This document shows, one piece after another, positions 54,639 through 63,455 of a stretch of DNA of 64,000 nt (its first letter is position 1; the number at the start of each line of letters is the position of its first letter). Source of the DNA: Coprococcus aceti (lineage in GTDB: Bacteria > Bacillota > Clostridia > Lachnospirales > Lachnospiraceae); the NCBI RefSeq assembly GCF_025567285.1, contig NZ_JAOQJT010000008.1, positions 1 through 64,000 of the forward strand, in the 5' to 3' direction. Below the pieces are notes generated by a model. The model was not told the DNA's origin. It worked only from the letters and a program-made list of their open reading frames with translations, and made no database searches. The translations under genes were made by a program, and so were the position numbers.

Positions 54639-55889
54639 ATGAAAAAAGCACTTGTGGTATTGATCGTAATGGTGTGTCTGGCAGCCGGAATATGGGGAAT
54701 CTTCATGCTGAGAGGCAGCGCGGGGAAAGCCGGAGGCCACGTAGAAAATGACAATGGAAATACAGGCGTAGCTGCTGATGTCACGGAGAGCGGAACTACG
54801 ACAGAAGAGCAGACCGCGGATAGCCAGGAAACGACGGAGGTGACCGAGGAGGAGAAGCCGAGTCTGGTGGATGAGACACTTGCTGGGATGACGCTTCATG
54901 AAAAGGTCTGTCAGATGATGTTTGTGACTCCGGAGGAGCTCACGGGAGAGGACGGCGTGACTGTGGCAGGGGATGCGACCAGACAGGCTCTGGAGAATTA
55001 TCCTGTTGGCGGTATCGTGTACTTTGCGAAGAACCTTGAGAGTCAGGATCAGGTGAAGGAGATGATCGACAACTCCCAGAAGTACAGCAGTATAGGATTA
55101 TTTGTGGCGACCGACGAGGAGGGCGGCGTAGTAAACCGCCTGATGGATACTGTCGGAACCACATATATAGGCTCCATGTACTATTACAAGGACGACGGAG
55201 ACGAAACGGCATATGAGAACGCATACACCATAGCAAATGATATGTCGGCGCTTGGCTTCAATCTCGACTTTGCGCCGGTGGCGGACGTATGGTCGAACCC
55301 AGACAATACGGTTATCGGCGAGCGCGCATACAGTGATGACTACGCCCAGGCGGCAGAGCTCGTTGGAAATGCGGTGAAGGGCTTCAACGACGGAGGAGTC
55401 ATGTGCACCCTGAAGCATTTCCCGGGGCATGGAGACACGGCGGAGGACTCACATTATAGCAGTGCCTATGTGCATAGAACAAAGGAAGAGATTATGGCGG
55501 ATGAGATGCAGCCGTTCAGGTCGGGTATAGAGGCGGGGGCAGAATTTGTCATGGTCGGACATCTGATCGTCCCGGATATAGACGAGGTTCCAGCCACTCT
55601 CTCATACAAGATAGCGACCGGTATTCTTAGGGAAGAACTGAAGTTTGAAGGAGTTGCCATAACCGATTCATTTGAGATGGAATCCATAGCGGACAATTAC
55701 AGTGTGGATGATGCGGTAGTGATGTCGGTAAAAGCCGGAATGGATATGATACTGCAGCCGAAGGATATGGCGTCGGCGGTGAATTCCATAGAACAGGCAG
55801 TGGCGGACGGCGAGCTGTCAGAGGACAGGATAGACGAGAGCGTCCGAAGGATACTCACCCTGAAGGAGAGCCGCGGACTGCTCAAATAG
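54639..55889 (+). CDS. GH3 family beta-N-acetylhexosaminidase-like protein (NagZ type), secreted or anchored
   Basis: 416 residues. A signal or anchor segment (LVVLIVMVCLAAGIWGIFML) is followed by a Thr/Glu-rich linker to about residue 75. The GH3 barrel then shows YFAKNLESQDQ, FVATDEEGGVVNRL, the NagZ hallmark TLKHFPGHGDTAEDSH, MVGHLIVP, and the nucleophile loop ITDSFEMESI. NagZ enzymes remove N-acetylglucosamine from cell wall fragments. The signal segment suggests it acts outside the membrane. Confidence 0.9.
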   Translation: MKKALVVLIVMVCLAAGIWGIFMLRGSAGKAGGHVENDNGNTGVAADVTESGTTTEEQTADSQETTEVTEEEKPSLVDETLAGMTLHEKVCQMMFVTPEELTGEDGVTVAGDATRQALENYPVGGIVYFAKNLESQDQVKEMIDNSQKYSSIGLFVATDEEGGVVNRLMDTVGTTYIGSMYYYKDDGDETAYENAYTIANDMSALGFNLDFAPVADVWSNPDNTVIGERAYSDDYAQAAELVGNAVKGFNDGGVMCTLKHFPGHGDTAEDSHYSSAYVHRTKEEIMADEMQPFRSGIEAGAEFVMVGHLIVPDIDEVPATLSYKIATGILREELKFEGVAITDSFEMESIADNYSVDDAVVMSVKAGMDMILQPKDMASAVNSIEQAVADGELSEDRIDESVRRILTLKESRGLLK

Positions 55890-55920
55890 CAAACTATGTA
55901 GTAATCAAAACTATTTAACC

Positions 55921-55949
55921 TTGTTATATATATTACATTGTGGTAAAAT
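55921..55949 (+). promoter_or_regulatory. Promoter of fabF
   Basis: TTGTTA at 55921-55926, a 17-base spacer and TAAAAT at 55944-55949. It gives fabF its own start, separate from fabD-fabG. Confidence 0.6.
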
Positions 55950-56012
55950 TATTTTTATCTGGGGTGCAAAAATGCACTGTCAGCAGATAGAATGAAAAAT
56001 ACGAGGTATGAG

Positions 56013-57248
56013 ATGAAAAGAGTAGTTGTAACAGGCATGGGTGCTGTGACACCTATAGGAAACAGTGTAGAAGAATTCTGGGATAATATAAAGAAGAATA
56101 CAGTTGGTATCGGAGAGATCACAAAGTTTGATGTCAGCGATTACAAGTGCAAGCTTGCTGCTGAGGTGAAGAACTTTGATCCAAAGCAGTATATGGATCC
56201 AAAGGCGGCAAGACGTATGGAGCCATTTTGTCAGTATGCCATAGCAGCTACAGGCGAGGCAATCAAGGATGCAGGTCTTGACCTTGAGAAGGAAGACAGA
56301 ACAAGGATCGGAACATGTATAGGAAACGGACTTGGCGGTGTGGCAACCATAGAGAAGGAGCACAAGAAGGTTGTAGAGGGCAAAGCGAACAGAGTCAGTG
56401 TAATGATGGTTCCTATGATGATATCCAACATGGCTGCGGGCAATGTTGCAATACAGTTTGGCCTTGAGGGCAAATGTACTGACATAGTTACAGCCTGTGC
56501 CACAGGAACAAACTCTATAGGAGAGGCTTACAGATATATACAGGCAGGAGAGGCCGATGTCATGGTTGCAGGTGGTGCAGAGTCACCTATCTGTGAGACA
56601 AATGTATCAGGATTTATCTCAATGACAGCGCTTTCAAGTGCAGAGGATCCTATGAGAGCGTCCATACCATTTGACAAGGACAGATGTGGATTTGTAATAG
56701 CAGAGGGCGCAGGAGTTGTTGTACTTGAGTCACTTGAGCATGCTCAGGCGAGAGGTGCCCAGATCCTGGCTGAGGTAGTCGGATATGGTTCAACCTGTGA
56801 TGCATATCACATCACATCCCCTAAGGAGGATGGAAGTGGTGCAGGACGTGCCATGAAGCTTGCCATGGAGGAGGCCGGAATCACACCTGCTGACGTTGAC
56901 TACATCAACGCACATGGAACAAGTACCCATCACAATGACCTCTTTGAGACAAGAGCCATCAAGTATGCTATGGGCGATGACGCATACAACGTGAACATCA
57001 ATTCCACAAAGTCCATGATAGGACATCTGTTTGGAGCTGCCGGAGCAGTTGAGTTCATAACATGTGTGAAGTCCATAGAGGATTCATACATCCATCCAAC
57101 AGTTGGTCTCCGCGAGACAGAGGGTGAGATGGATCTCAACTACACCATGGGCGAGGGTGTACACAAGGATATTACATATGCGCTCAGCAACTCACTGGGA
57201 TTTGGCGGACACAACGCAAGTATACTTGTGAAGAAGTTCGAGGCATAA
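56013..57248 (+). CDS. fabF: 3-oxoacyl-ACP synthase II
   Basis: Condensing enzyme of fatty acid elongation. 411 residues: MKRVVVTGMGAVTPIGNSV, catalytic VTACATGTNSIGEAYR, the histidine loops NAHGTSTHHND and KSMIGHLFGAAGAVE, and LSNSLGFGGHNASIL. The start at 56013 follows GAGGT; the longer frame from 55992 lacks a ribosome binding site. Separated from fabG by three non-fatty-acid genes, which is unusual. Confidence 0.96.
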   Translation: MKRVVVTGMGAVTPIGNSVEEFWDNIKKNTVGIGEITKFDVSDYKCKLAAEVKNFDPKQYMDPKAARRMEPFCQYAIAATGEAIKDAGLDLEKEDRTRIGTCIGNGLGGVATIEKEHKKVVEGKANRVSVMMVPMMISNMAAGNVAIQFGLEGKCTDIVTACATGTNSIGEAYRYIQAGEADVMVAGGAESPICETNVSGFISMTALSSAEDPMRASIPFDKDRCGFVIAEGAGVVVLESLEHAQARGAQILAEVVGYGSTCDAYHITSPKEDGSGAGRAMKLAMEEAGITPADVDYINAHGTSTHHNDLFETRAIKYAMGDDAYNVNINSTKSMIGHLFGAAGAVEFITCVKSIEDSYIHPTVGLRETEGEMDLNYTMGEGVHKDITYALSNSLGFGGHNASILVKKFEA

Positions 57249-57286
57249 TACAGGCAGGATTACTGATAATTACATATAACAGGAAA

Positions 57287-57319
57287 ACATCACTTCAGAC
57301 ACAGGGGTGATGTTTTTTT
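57287..57319 (+). terminator. Terminator after fabF
   Basis: AACATCAC pairs with GTGATGTT across a 14-base loop, followed by seven Ts. Confidence 0.8.
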
Positions 57320-57354
57320 GTGCGCTGTCCCAGGTTAATAAAATAAATATTTGG

Positions 57355-57430
57355 GGGACACAAACTAATAAAACCACAAAACAACACAAAAAAACATGAA
57401 AAACAAATGAAAACCAGAAAAACCCACAAA
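57355..57430 (+). other. A/C-rich tract nearly free of T upstream of a promoter
   Basis: About 75 bases with very few Ts: runs such as ACCACAAAACAACACAAAAA and GAAAACCAGAAAAACCCAC. It lies immediately before the -35 box at 57436, where an upstream promoter element would sit, but it is longer and richer in C than such elements. Confidence 0.5.
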
Positions 57431-57435
57431 ATGTG

Positions 57436-57464
57436 TTGACAATCCCACATGGCGTGGCTATGAT
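57436..57464 (+). promoter_or_regulatory. Promoter of the aminotransferase-dpp operon
   Basis: Consensus TTGACA at 57436-57441, a 17-base spacer and TATGAT at 57459-57464. Transcription would start near 57471, giving a leader of about 115 bases. Confidence 0.8.
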
Positions 57465-57503
57465 ACAAAGCAAAACAGAAGCGCGTATCTGATTTTAGAG
57501 TGC

Positions 57504-57552
57504 AAAGGGGCACGGAGATAGAACTGTAAAGTTTCATCTCTGTGCCCCTTTT
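57504..57552 (+). promoter_or_regulatory. Leader terminator (attenuator) before the aminotransferase gene
   Basis: AAAGGGGCACGGAGAT pairs with ATCTCTGTGCCCCTTT with one mismatch, then TTGTTTT. This strong intrinsic terminator lies between the promoter and the start codon, so most transcripts would stop unless something prevents it. It does not match a riboswitch class I recognise. Confidence 0.7.
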
Positions 57553-57584
57553 GTTTTAACAGGGAAATCTTTTGGAGGTGGAAT

Positions 57585-58934
57585 ATGGCTACTAAATCAA
57601 GCATTATGGACACTAACAGCTACAGTGATGACTACAGTTCACTGCTCAGTAACACGACAAGGGATATGATAAACCGCCGTGAGAAATGGATGGGTGGTGC
57701 ATACAGACTTTTCTATAGAAAGCCGGTCAACCTTGTGAGAGGACAGGGACAGTACCTCTGGGATGCAGAGGGGAATAAATATCTGGACATGTACAACAAT
57801 GTGGCAGGAATCGGTCATTGCCATCCTGCTGTGGTCGAGGCAGTTACAGAGCAGATGAAGCTTTTAAATACCCACACACGTTATCTGCATGAGAGGATCA
57901 TTGATTACAGTGAGGATCTGCTGAAGATGATGCCGGACGAGATAGACAAGATAATGTTCATGTGTACCGGTTCTGAGGCAAATGACCTGGCACTCCGAGT
58001 GGCACAGGAATACACGGGCGGCACCGGAATCATAGTTTCAAGGGAGGCGTACCACGGAACAAGTGCTCTGACATCTGGATGTTCACCAGCCCTTGGAAGT
58101 GAGCAGCCACTGCTTCCGAATGTAAGACTCATTGAGACACCTGACTATTACAGACATGGCGGTACACCTGAGGAGTTCACCGCATGGTACTTAGGAGAGA
58201 TGCAGAAGAAGATCGATGAGCTTGCGGCTACAGGATATAAGTTCTCATGCTTCCTTGCAGATTCTATATTCTCATCAGATGGAGTACATCCGAATCCGGT
58301 CGGTTTCCTGAAGGCGGCCATCGATGTGGTACATAAGAATGGCGGTGTATTCATAGCTGATGAGGTGCAGCCGGGATTTGCAAGAACGGGAGATGCGTTC
58401 TGGGGATTCGCCAGACATGGGATCATACCTGACATGGTGACAACAGGAAAGCCTATGGGTAACGGAATCCCGATATCAGGACTTGCCGCCAAGCATGAGG
58501 TACTCGCCGCATTCAGCGACAAACTTCCATATTTCAATACATTTGGAGGAAATCCAGTGGCTATCGCAGCCGCACAGGCTGTGCTTAATGTCATAAAAGA
58601 AGAAAAGCTGCAGGATCATTGCAAGGTGGTCGGTGCAAAGCTTCTGAAAGCATTGCAGGAGGTAAAGGACAGACATCCTGATTCTGTGGGAGACGTCAGA
58701 GGCGCAGGCCTGTTCATTGGATTTGAGCTTGCGAAGAATGACGGCAAGAAGACTCCGGATCAGCAGAAGGCACTGGATGCCATCGAACTTCTGCGAGACA
58801 ACAATGTACTGACTTCTGTTGCAGGCCCTTATGGAAATGTCTTAAAGCTTCGTCCGCCTATGGCATTCCAGGAGTGCGATATCGACTGGATAGCATCAAC
58901 CCTCGATAAATGTCTGCATCAGCTTGAGTCATAG
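57585..58934 (+). CDS. Class III aminotransferase (AGXT2/ornithine-GABA type)
   Basis: 449-residue PLP enzyme: YLDMYNNVAGIGHCHPAVVE, the cofactor-binding GSEANDLALRVAQ, SREAYHGTS, IADEVQPGFARTGDAFWGF and the PLP lysine in VTTGKPMGNGIPISG. Class III enzymes transfer amino groups from omega-amino or D-amino acids; the exact substrate is not clear. It leads an operon with a peptide-type ABC importer, suggesting that its substrate, or a peptide containing it, is imported by that system. GGAGGTGG precedes the ATG. Confidence 0.9.
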   Translation: MATKSSIMDTNSYSDDYSSLLSNTTRDMINRREKWMGGAYRLFYRKPVNLVRGQGQYLWDAEGNKYLDMYNNVAGIGHCHPAVVEAVTEQMKLLNTHTRYLHERIIDYSEDLLKMMPDEIDKIMFMCTGSEANDLALRVAQEYTGGTGIIVSREAYHGTSALTSGCSPALGSEQPLLPNVRLIETPDYYRHGGTPEEFTAWYLGEMQKKIDELAATGYKFSCFLADSIFSSDGVHPNPVGFLKAAIDVVHKNGGVFIADEVQPGFARTGDAFWGFARHGIIPDMVTTGKPMGNGIPISGLAAKHEVLAAFSDKLPYFNTFGGNPVAIAAAQAVLNVIKEEKLQDHCKVVGAKLLKALQEVKDRHPDSVGDVRGAGLFIGFELAKNDGKKTPDQQKALDAIELLRDNNVLTSVAGPYGNVLKLRPPMAFQECDIDWIASTLDKCLHQLES

Positions 58935-58960
58935 ATAACACACGAAAAGGAGGAAGAATT

Positions 58961-60535
58961 ATGAAAAAGAAGATTTGCTCAATACTTTTGGCAGCCGTAC
59001 TGGCACTTACGGTGACTGCATGTGGAAGCTCTGGAGGAAGTACAGATGGGAGCACACAGGCAGTGACAACAAGCTCTGAGTCCAAGACGGACAAGGACAC
59101 CCTGGTTATTCTGGGCGCTGAGAACTGGCAGGCTTCACTCAGCCCGCTGAAGCACACATCAACAATGATGCTTCATGCAGAGGCAATAGCTCTGGAACAT
59201 CTACTGGTCATGGATGAGAAGACACAGGAGCCACAGCCTAATCTTGCTACTGAGTGGTCATATGACGACAGTCAGACAGTCTTGACGGTCAAGCTTCGTG
59301 AGGGCGTAAAGTTCCACGACGGTTCAGACTTTACCGCAGAGGATGCCGCAGCATCATGTGAGGCATATTCAAGCTCACAGAACGTATCCGGTTCATGGTG
59401 GGCAGATGAGTTAAAGTGTAAGGTCATCGACGATTATACATTTACCATAACTCCGGCATCGGGAAAGCCTCTTGGCTCTCTGGTCAATATGCTTTGTTCA
59501 ACTCCGATAATGTCCGCTGACGATCTTGCAGATCCTGAGAACACTCTGGATAAGAGATACAACGGAACCGGCCCATACAAGATGGTAAGCTTTGAGAACG
59601 ATACAGCGACATATGAGCTGTTCGACGATTACTGGGGAACTCTTCCTAAGATAAAGAAGATCGAGTACAAGTACGTTGCGGATGCCACAACACGTCTGTC
59701 AGCATTGCAGTCAGGTGAGGCCGATGTCATCGAGCGTGTTGATTCCGATGCGGTGTCTGTGCTTGAGTCAGACAGCAATATCGTGGTTGACAAGTTCCTC
59801 ACCACAGAGTGTAAGCACCTTATTCCAAAGTTCAAGATGCCGCCTATGAATGAGAAGCTCGTCAGAAAGGCGATAGCCTACGCGATCGATTATGACGGAA
59901 TCGTAAATGATATATTTGGCGGATATGCAGAGAAGGCAGACAGCTTTATCTCCTCAACTATATGGGGCTACAAGGCTGTAGGTGGTGTCGGCGAGTACGA
60001 TCCTGAGAAGGCTGCAGAGTGCCTGAAGGAAGCCGGCTATGAGAATGGCGAGGGCCTTCCAGAGCTCAACATTTACACATCCGTTGGTTTTTACCCTAAG
60101 ACAAAGGAATATTACGAGTACATTGCAGCTTGTTTACAGGCTGTCGGTATCAACTGTAAGGTCGTTCCACTTGATACTTCATCATGGGGCGATGTGTTAT
60201 ATGAAGAAACTCCTTGCTACATGATCGACTGTGGATGGCAGCCATCAGGTATCGAGCCTGAGCTGAAGCTGAATTCATGGTATGCAGCAGGTCGAATCAG
60301 CCACTATGAGCCTACGGCAGAGCTTCAGGACATCATGGACAGATTCGCAACTGAGACAGACCCAGATAAGAGAAAGCAGATCCTTCAGGACGAGTACCTT
60401 CCGGCCCTGGCAGAGGAGATGCCTGATATCCCTATCATCAAGTCCATGACTATCTTCGGAGTGAGATCAAATGTCAAGGGCCTTGAGTACACAAGTGGTG
60501 CAGATTATATCTTCACAAATGTCACAAAAGAGTAA
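58961..60535 (+). CDS. Peptide/nickel-type ABC transporter substrate-binding lipoprotein (DppA/OppA family)
   Basis: 524 residues. Signal peptide with lipobox VTAC (Cys21), a Ser/Thr-rich linker, then the SBP_bac_5 fold: NLATEWSYDDSQTVLTVKLR, EGVKFHDGSDFTAEDA, NGTGPYKMVSFEND, MNEKLVRKAIAYAIDYDGIV. It captures the ligand outside the membrane and delivers it to the DppB/DppC permeases. AAAGGAGG precedes the ATG. Ligand unknown; the aminotransferase upstream hints at an amino-acid-like or peptide ligand. Confidence 0.93.
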   Translation: MKKKICSILLAAVLALTVTACGSSGGSTDGSTQAVTTSSESKTDKDTLVILGAENWQASLSPLKHTSTMMLHAEAIALEHLLVMDEKTQEPQPNLATEWSYDDSQTVLTVKLREGVKFHDGSDFTAEDAAASCEAYSSSQNVSGSWWADELKCKVIDDYTFTITPASGKPLGSLVNMLCSTPIMSADDLADPENTLDKRYNGTGPYKMVSFENDTATYELFDDYWGTLPKIKKIEYKYVADATTRLSALQSGEADVIERVDSDAVSVLESDSNIVVDKFLTTECKHLIPKFKMPPMNEKLVRKAIAYAIDYDGIVNDIFGGYAEKADSFISSTIWGYKAVGGVGEYDPEKAAECLKEAGYENGEGLPELNIYTSVGFYPKTKEYYEYIAACLQAVGINCKVVPLDTSSWGDVLYEETPCYMIDCGWQPSGIEPELKLNSWYAAGRISHYEPTAELQDIMDRFATETDPDKRKQILQDEYLPALAEEMPDIPIIKSMTIFGVRSNVKGLEYTSGADYIFTNVTKE

Positions 60536-60560
60536 GAGTATAGCAATACATTAGATTCAC

Positions 60561-60604
60561 AAAAAGGGGCTGCATGTGTAAGGATACAGCATGTGGCCCT
60601 TTTT
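60561..60604 (+). terminator. Hairpin between binding protein and permease genes
   Basis: AAAAAGGG pairs with CCCTTTTT and GCTG with CAGC inside. This is a leaky terminator or processing hairpin of the kind that raises binding protein over permease levels. Confidence 0.6.
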
Positions 60605-60623
60605 AAGAAGGGAGGAAATCAAA

Positions 60624-61553
60624 GTGCTGGGAACCGTTTTAAAAAGACTTGCACAGGGCATTTTTGTTACCTTTTGCGTTATATTTATCAGCTTTGTAAT
60701 ACTTCGAATGATACCGGGAGATCCGGCGAAGGTCATGGCTCCGACAGCAACAGTAGAACAGCAGCAGGCGATCAGAGACAGTATGGGACTGGAAAAGTCC
60801 ATCCCGGAGCAGTTTAAAATGTACATGGTGAATCTGTTCCACGGAGATCTTGGAGAGTCATATTTCAAGAGCGATACAGTCCTGAATGTTATGGAGCAGG
60901 CCACACCTTTATCATTGATACTGCTGATATCTTCAGTGGTCATATCGATCATATTATCCCTGATCCTGGGAACCATCGCAGGACTAAATGGAAATAAATG
61001 GGAGGATCGTCTCATCTCGAGTATTGCGGTACTGTTCCAGTCAATGCCTAACTACTGGGTATCCTCCGTGTTGATCATTATTTTCTCAGTCAGACTTGGA
61101 CTGCTGCCGTCAATGGATTATTCGGGACCTGCATCCTGCGTGCTCCCGACAGTTGCACTGGCACTTCCGCTCACGGCGGTGCTCACCAAGGTGGTGCGTT
61201 CCTCACTGATCGACAGTTACAATCAGGAATTTGTCAAGGTTGCATATGCGAGAGGAATATCGACAGTGGCGATATATTTCAAATACGCACTCAGGAATTC
61301 ACTTATCCCTGTACTGATATCCCTAGGAACACAGCTTGGCTTTCTGGTAGGAAGTATCGTTGTTGTCGAGTATGTATTTAACTTCCCGGGAATCGGATAC
61401 ACGGTGTTAAATGCGATCCTTCGAAGAGACTACAACCTGGTCCAGGGAATTATCATTCTGTTTTCCGTATTCTTTATTGTTTTGAATATTGCCATTGATC
61501 TTGGAAGTATCCGTCTTGATCCACGAATGAGAAAAGCACAGGGAGGACTGTAA
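60624..61553 (+). CDS. Peptide ABC transporter permease, DppB-like
   Basis: 309 residues, six membrane segments, typical start LKRLAQGIFVTFCVIFISFV, RMIPGDPAKVMAP, and the ATPase-contact loop VRSSLIDSYNQEFVKVAYARG. The GTG at 60624 is eight bases after GGAGG; an ATG at 60591 lies within the preceding hairpin and is rejected. Confidence 0.93.
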   Translation: MLGTVLKRLAQGIFVTFCVIFISFVILRMIPGDPAKVMAPTATVEQQQAIRDSMGLEKSIPEQFKMYMVNLFHGDLGESYFKSDTVLNVMEQATPLSLILLISSVVISIILSLILGTIAGLNGNKWEDRLISSIAVLFQSMPNYWVSSVLIIIFSVRLGLLPSMDYSGPASCVLPTVALALPLTAVLTKVVRSSLIDSYNQEFVKVAYARGISTVAIYFKYALRNSLIPVLISLGTQLGFLVGSIVVVEYVFNFPGIGYTVLNAILRRDYNLVQGIIILFSVFFIVLNIAIDLGSIRLDPRMRKAQGGL

Positions 61554-61555
61554 TT

Positions 61556-62413
61556 ATGAAGAAAAAAAGTAAATTTAGATCAGTCCTTCAGTGGATTGGT
61601 AAAAACAAATTATTTACACTTGGAATCATTATTGTAGGAATCTATCTCCTTGCCGGAATCTTTGCGCCGCTCATCGCGCCGTCGGACCCGGGCAAGGCAA
61701 ATCCATCCATCAGATTATTGAAACCATTTCAGGATCCGGCACACTGGCTGGGAACTGATGCCATAGGACGTGATCTGTTCTCGAGACTTTTGTATGGGAT
61801 CCGTACCTCAGTCATAATTGGTTTCTGCAGCGTTCTGCTGGCCGCCCTCATAGGACTGATAGTCGGAATCATATCCGGTCTCACAAGTCCGGGACCTCTG
61901 GATTCAGTGCTGATGAGAATCACCGATGTACAGATGGGATTCCCATTTATCGTACTTGCCATGATCGCACTCACACTGTTCGCACCGAATGAGGTGTCGG
62001 TAACCATAGTGCTGAGTCTGGCACTGTGGCCGGCCTATGCGAGAACGGTGCGGTCAAATGTAATACCCCAGAAGAGCACAGATTATATCGCAGCGGCAAA
62101 GCTCATGGGGGCGAGCTCATGGAGGATATCCACGAAGTATATCGGCAAGAATCTGATCCCTGCCATGCTTCCTCTCATACCGCTTGATATCGCCGGAATG
62201 ATCATCAACGAGAGCTTGCTCAGCTACATGTCACTCGGTATAAATCCGCCAAAGATATCCCTTGGAAACATAATGTCTGATGCCCGTGGCTATATTGCAT
62301 CTGATGCATGGTATATCATGATCCCCGGCATCGTTCTTATCATCATGGTTCTCGGACTGAATTTTATCGGTGACAATCTTCAGGTTCATTTCGATCCAAA
62401 GCTTCGCAAATAG
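61556..62413 (+). CDS. Peptide ABC transporter permease, DppC-like
   Basis: 285 residues. The N-terminus has a short cytoplasmic start and a first membrane segment, the DPGKANPSIRL and HWLGTDAIGRDLFSRLLYG motifs of DppC, and later the contact loop TDYIAAAKLMGASSWRI. It starts three bases after dppB ends and forms the heterodimeric channel with DppB. Confidence 0.94.
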   Translation: MKKKSKFRSVLQWIGKNKLFTLGIIIVGIYLLAGIFAPLIAPSDPGKANPSIRLLKPFQDPAHWLGTDAIGRDLFSRLLYGIRTSVIIGFCSVLLAALIGLIVGIISGLTSPGPLDSVLMRITDVQMGFPFIVLAMIALTLFAPNEVSVTIVLSLALWPAYARTVRSNVIPQKSTDYIAAAKLMGASSWRISTKYIGKNLIPAMLPLIPLDIAGMIINESLLSYMSLGINPPKISLGNIMSDARGYIASDAWYIMIPGIVLIIMVLGLNFIGDNLQVHFDPKLRK

Positions 62414-62425
62414 GAGGATAACAGT

Positions 62426-63451
62426 ATGGATAATAATACAGAAAAAGATACAGATGTGATCCTTGAGGTAAAGGATTTAAAGACCTATTTCAAGACCGGT
62501 CCGCACAAAGTCGTGAAAGCAGTTGAGGGAGTCAACTTCTCCCTGCGGAAGGGCAAGGTGCTTGGAATAATAGGAGAGAGTGGTTCCGGCAAGAGCGTGA
62601 CGGCGAGATCGATACTGAGGATCGTGGAATCTCCGGGTTACATAGCAGGTGGCGAGATCAGGTTCAAAGGTCAGGATATACTGAAGCTCCCGGAGAAGGA
62701 GATGAAGAGCATCCGTGGAAATGAGATCTCCATGATATTCCAGGATCCTACTACATCGTTCAATCCCTACATGACAATTGGAGCACAGCTTGCCGAGGCC
62801 TATAACGCACATACCCCATCGGGTTCAGAAAAGGCAAAACAGGAGATAATGAGAGTTCTCAAGCTTGTCGGAATAACCAACGGCGAGGAGGTCATAAAGA
62901 AATACCCGTGTGAGTTCTCAGCGGGTTTCAGACAGAGGATATTCATAGCGATGTCAATGATATTGTACCCGGATCTGCTCATAGCGGACGAGCCTACAAC
63001 AAGTCTTGGAATCACCATTCAGGCGGAGATCATCGAAGCCCTCAGTGAGGTGCAGAAGCAGACCGGCATCTCCATCATGATAATCACCCACGACTTTGGC
63101 GTGGTGTCCCAGTTCTCAGACGACATATTTGTCATGTATGCGGGAAGATGCGTGGAGTCGGCATCCAAGAAGGATCTGCTCAGAAATCCAAAGCATCCTT
63201 ACACGGTTGGACTTATCCGTTCTGTTCCGCTTCTCGAGGCTCGTAAGACGAAGAGACTGAAATCCATTCCGGGATTCCCGCCGGATATGTCAAATGTCCC
63301 GGAGGGATGTCCATTTGCTTCCCGTTGTGAATATGCGAAAGATATATGTCATAAAGAGGTGCCGGCACTGAAACCGGTTGGAGAGGGACATATGTGTGCC
63401 TGCCATTTCCCACTGGATTATGACATTAACGAAGATACAGAATTGGGGTGA
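62426..63451 (+). CDS. Peptide ABC transporter ATPase, DppD-like, with altered signature
   Basis: 341 residues. Walker A GESGSGKS and Walker B LLIADEP are normal. The ABC signature is SAGFR in place of SGGQR, and the D-loop is SLGIT in place of ALDVT. The oligopeptide-transporter C-terminal motif CPFASRCEYAKDICHKEVPA is present. It partners DppF downstream. The altered residues suggest that one of the two ATP sites is weak or inactive in this heterodimer. GGAGG precedes the ATG. Confidence 0.93.
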   Translation: MDNNTEKDTDVILEVKDLKTYFKTGPHKVVKAVEGVNFSLRKGKVLGIIGESGSGKSVTARSILRIVESPGYIAGGEIRFKGQDILKLPEKEMKSIRGNEISMIFQDPTTSFNPYMTIGAQLAEAYNAHTPSGSEKAKQEIMRVLKLVGITNGEEVIKKYPCEFSAGFRQRIFIAMSMILYPDLLIADEPTTSLGITIQAEIIEALSEVQKQTGISIMIITHDFGVVSQFSDDIFVMYAGRCVESASKKDLLRNPKHPYTVGLIRSVPLLEARKTKRLKSIPGFPPDMSNVPEGCPFASRCEYAKDICHKEVPALKPVGEGHMCACHFPLDYDINEDTELG

Positions 63452-63455
63452 TCAT

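Noticed and set aside
57471..57584. Known riboswitch in the aminotransferase leader
   Set aside because: I could not match the leader to glycine, lysine, SAM, guanidine or T-box features; only the terminator is clear.
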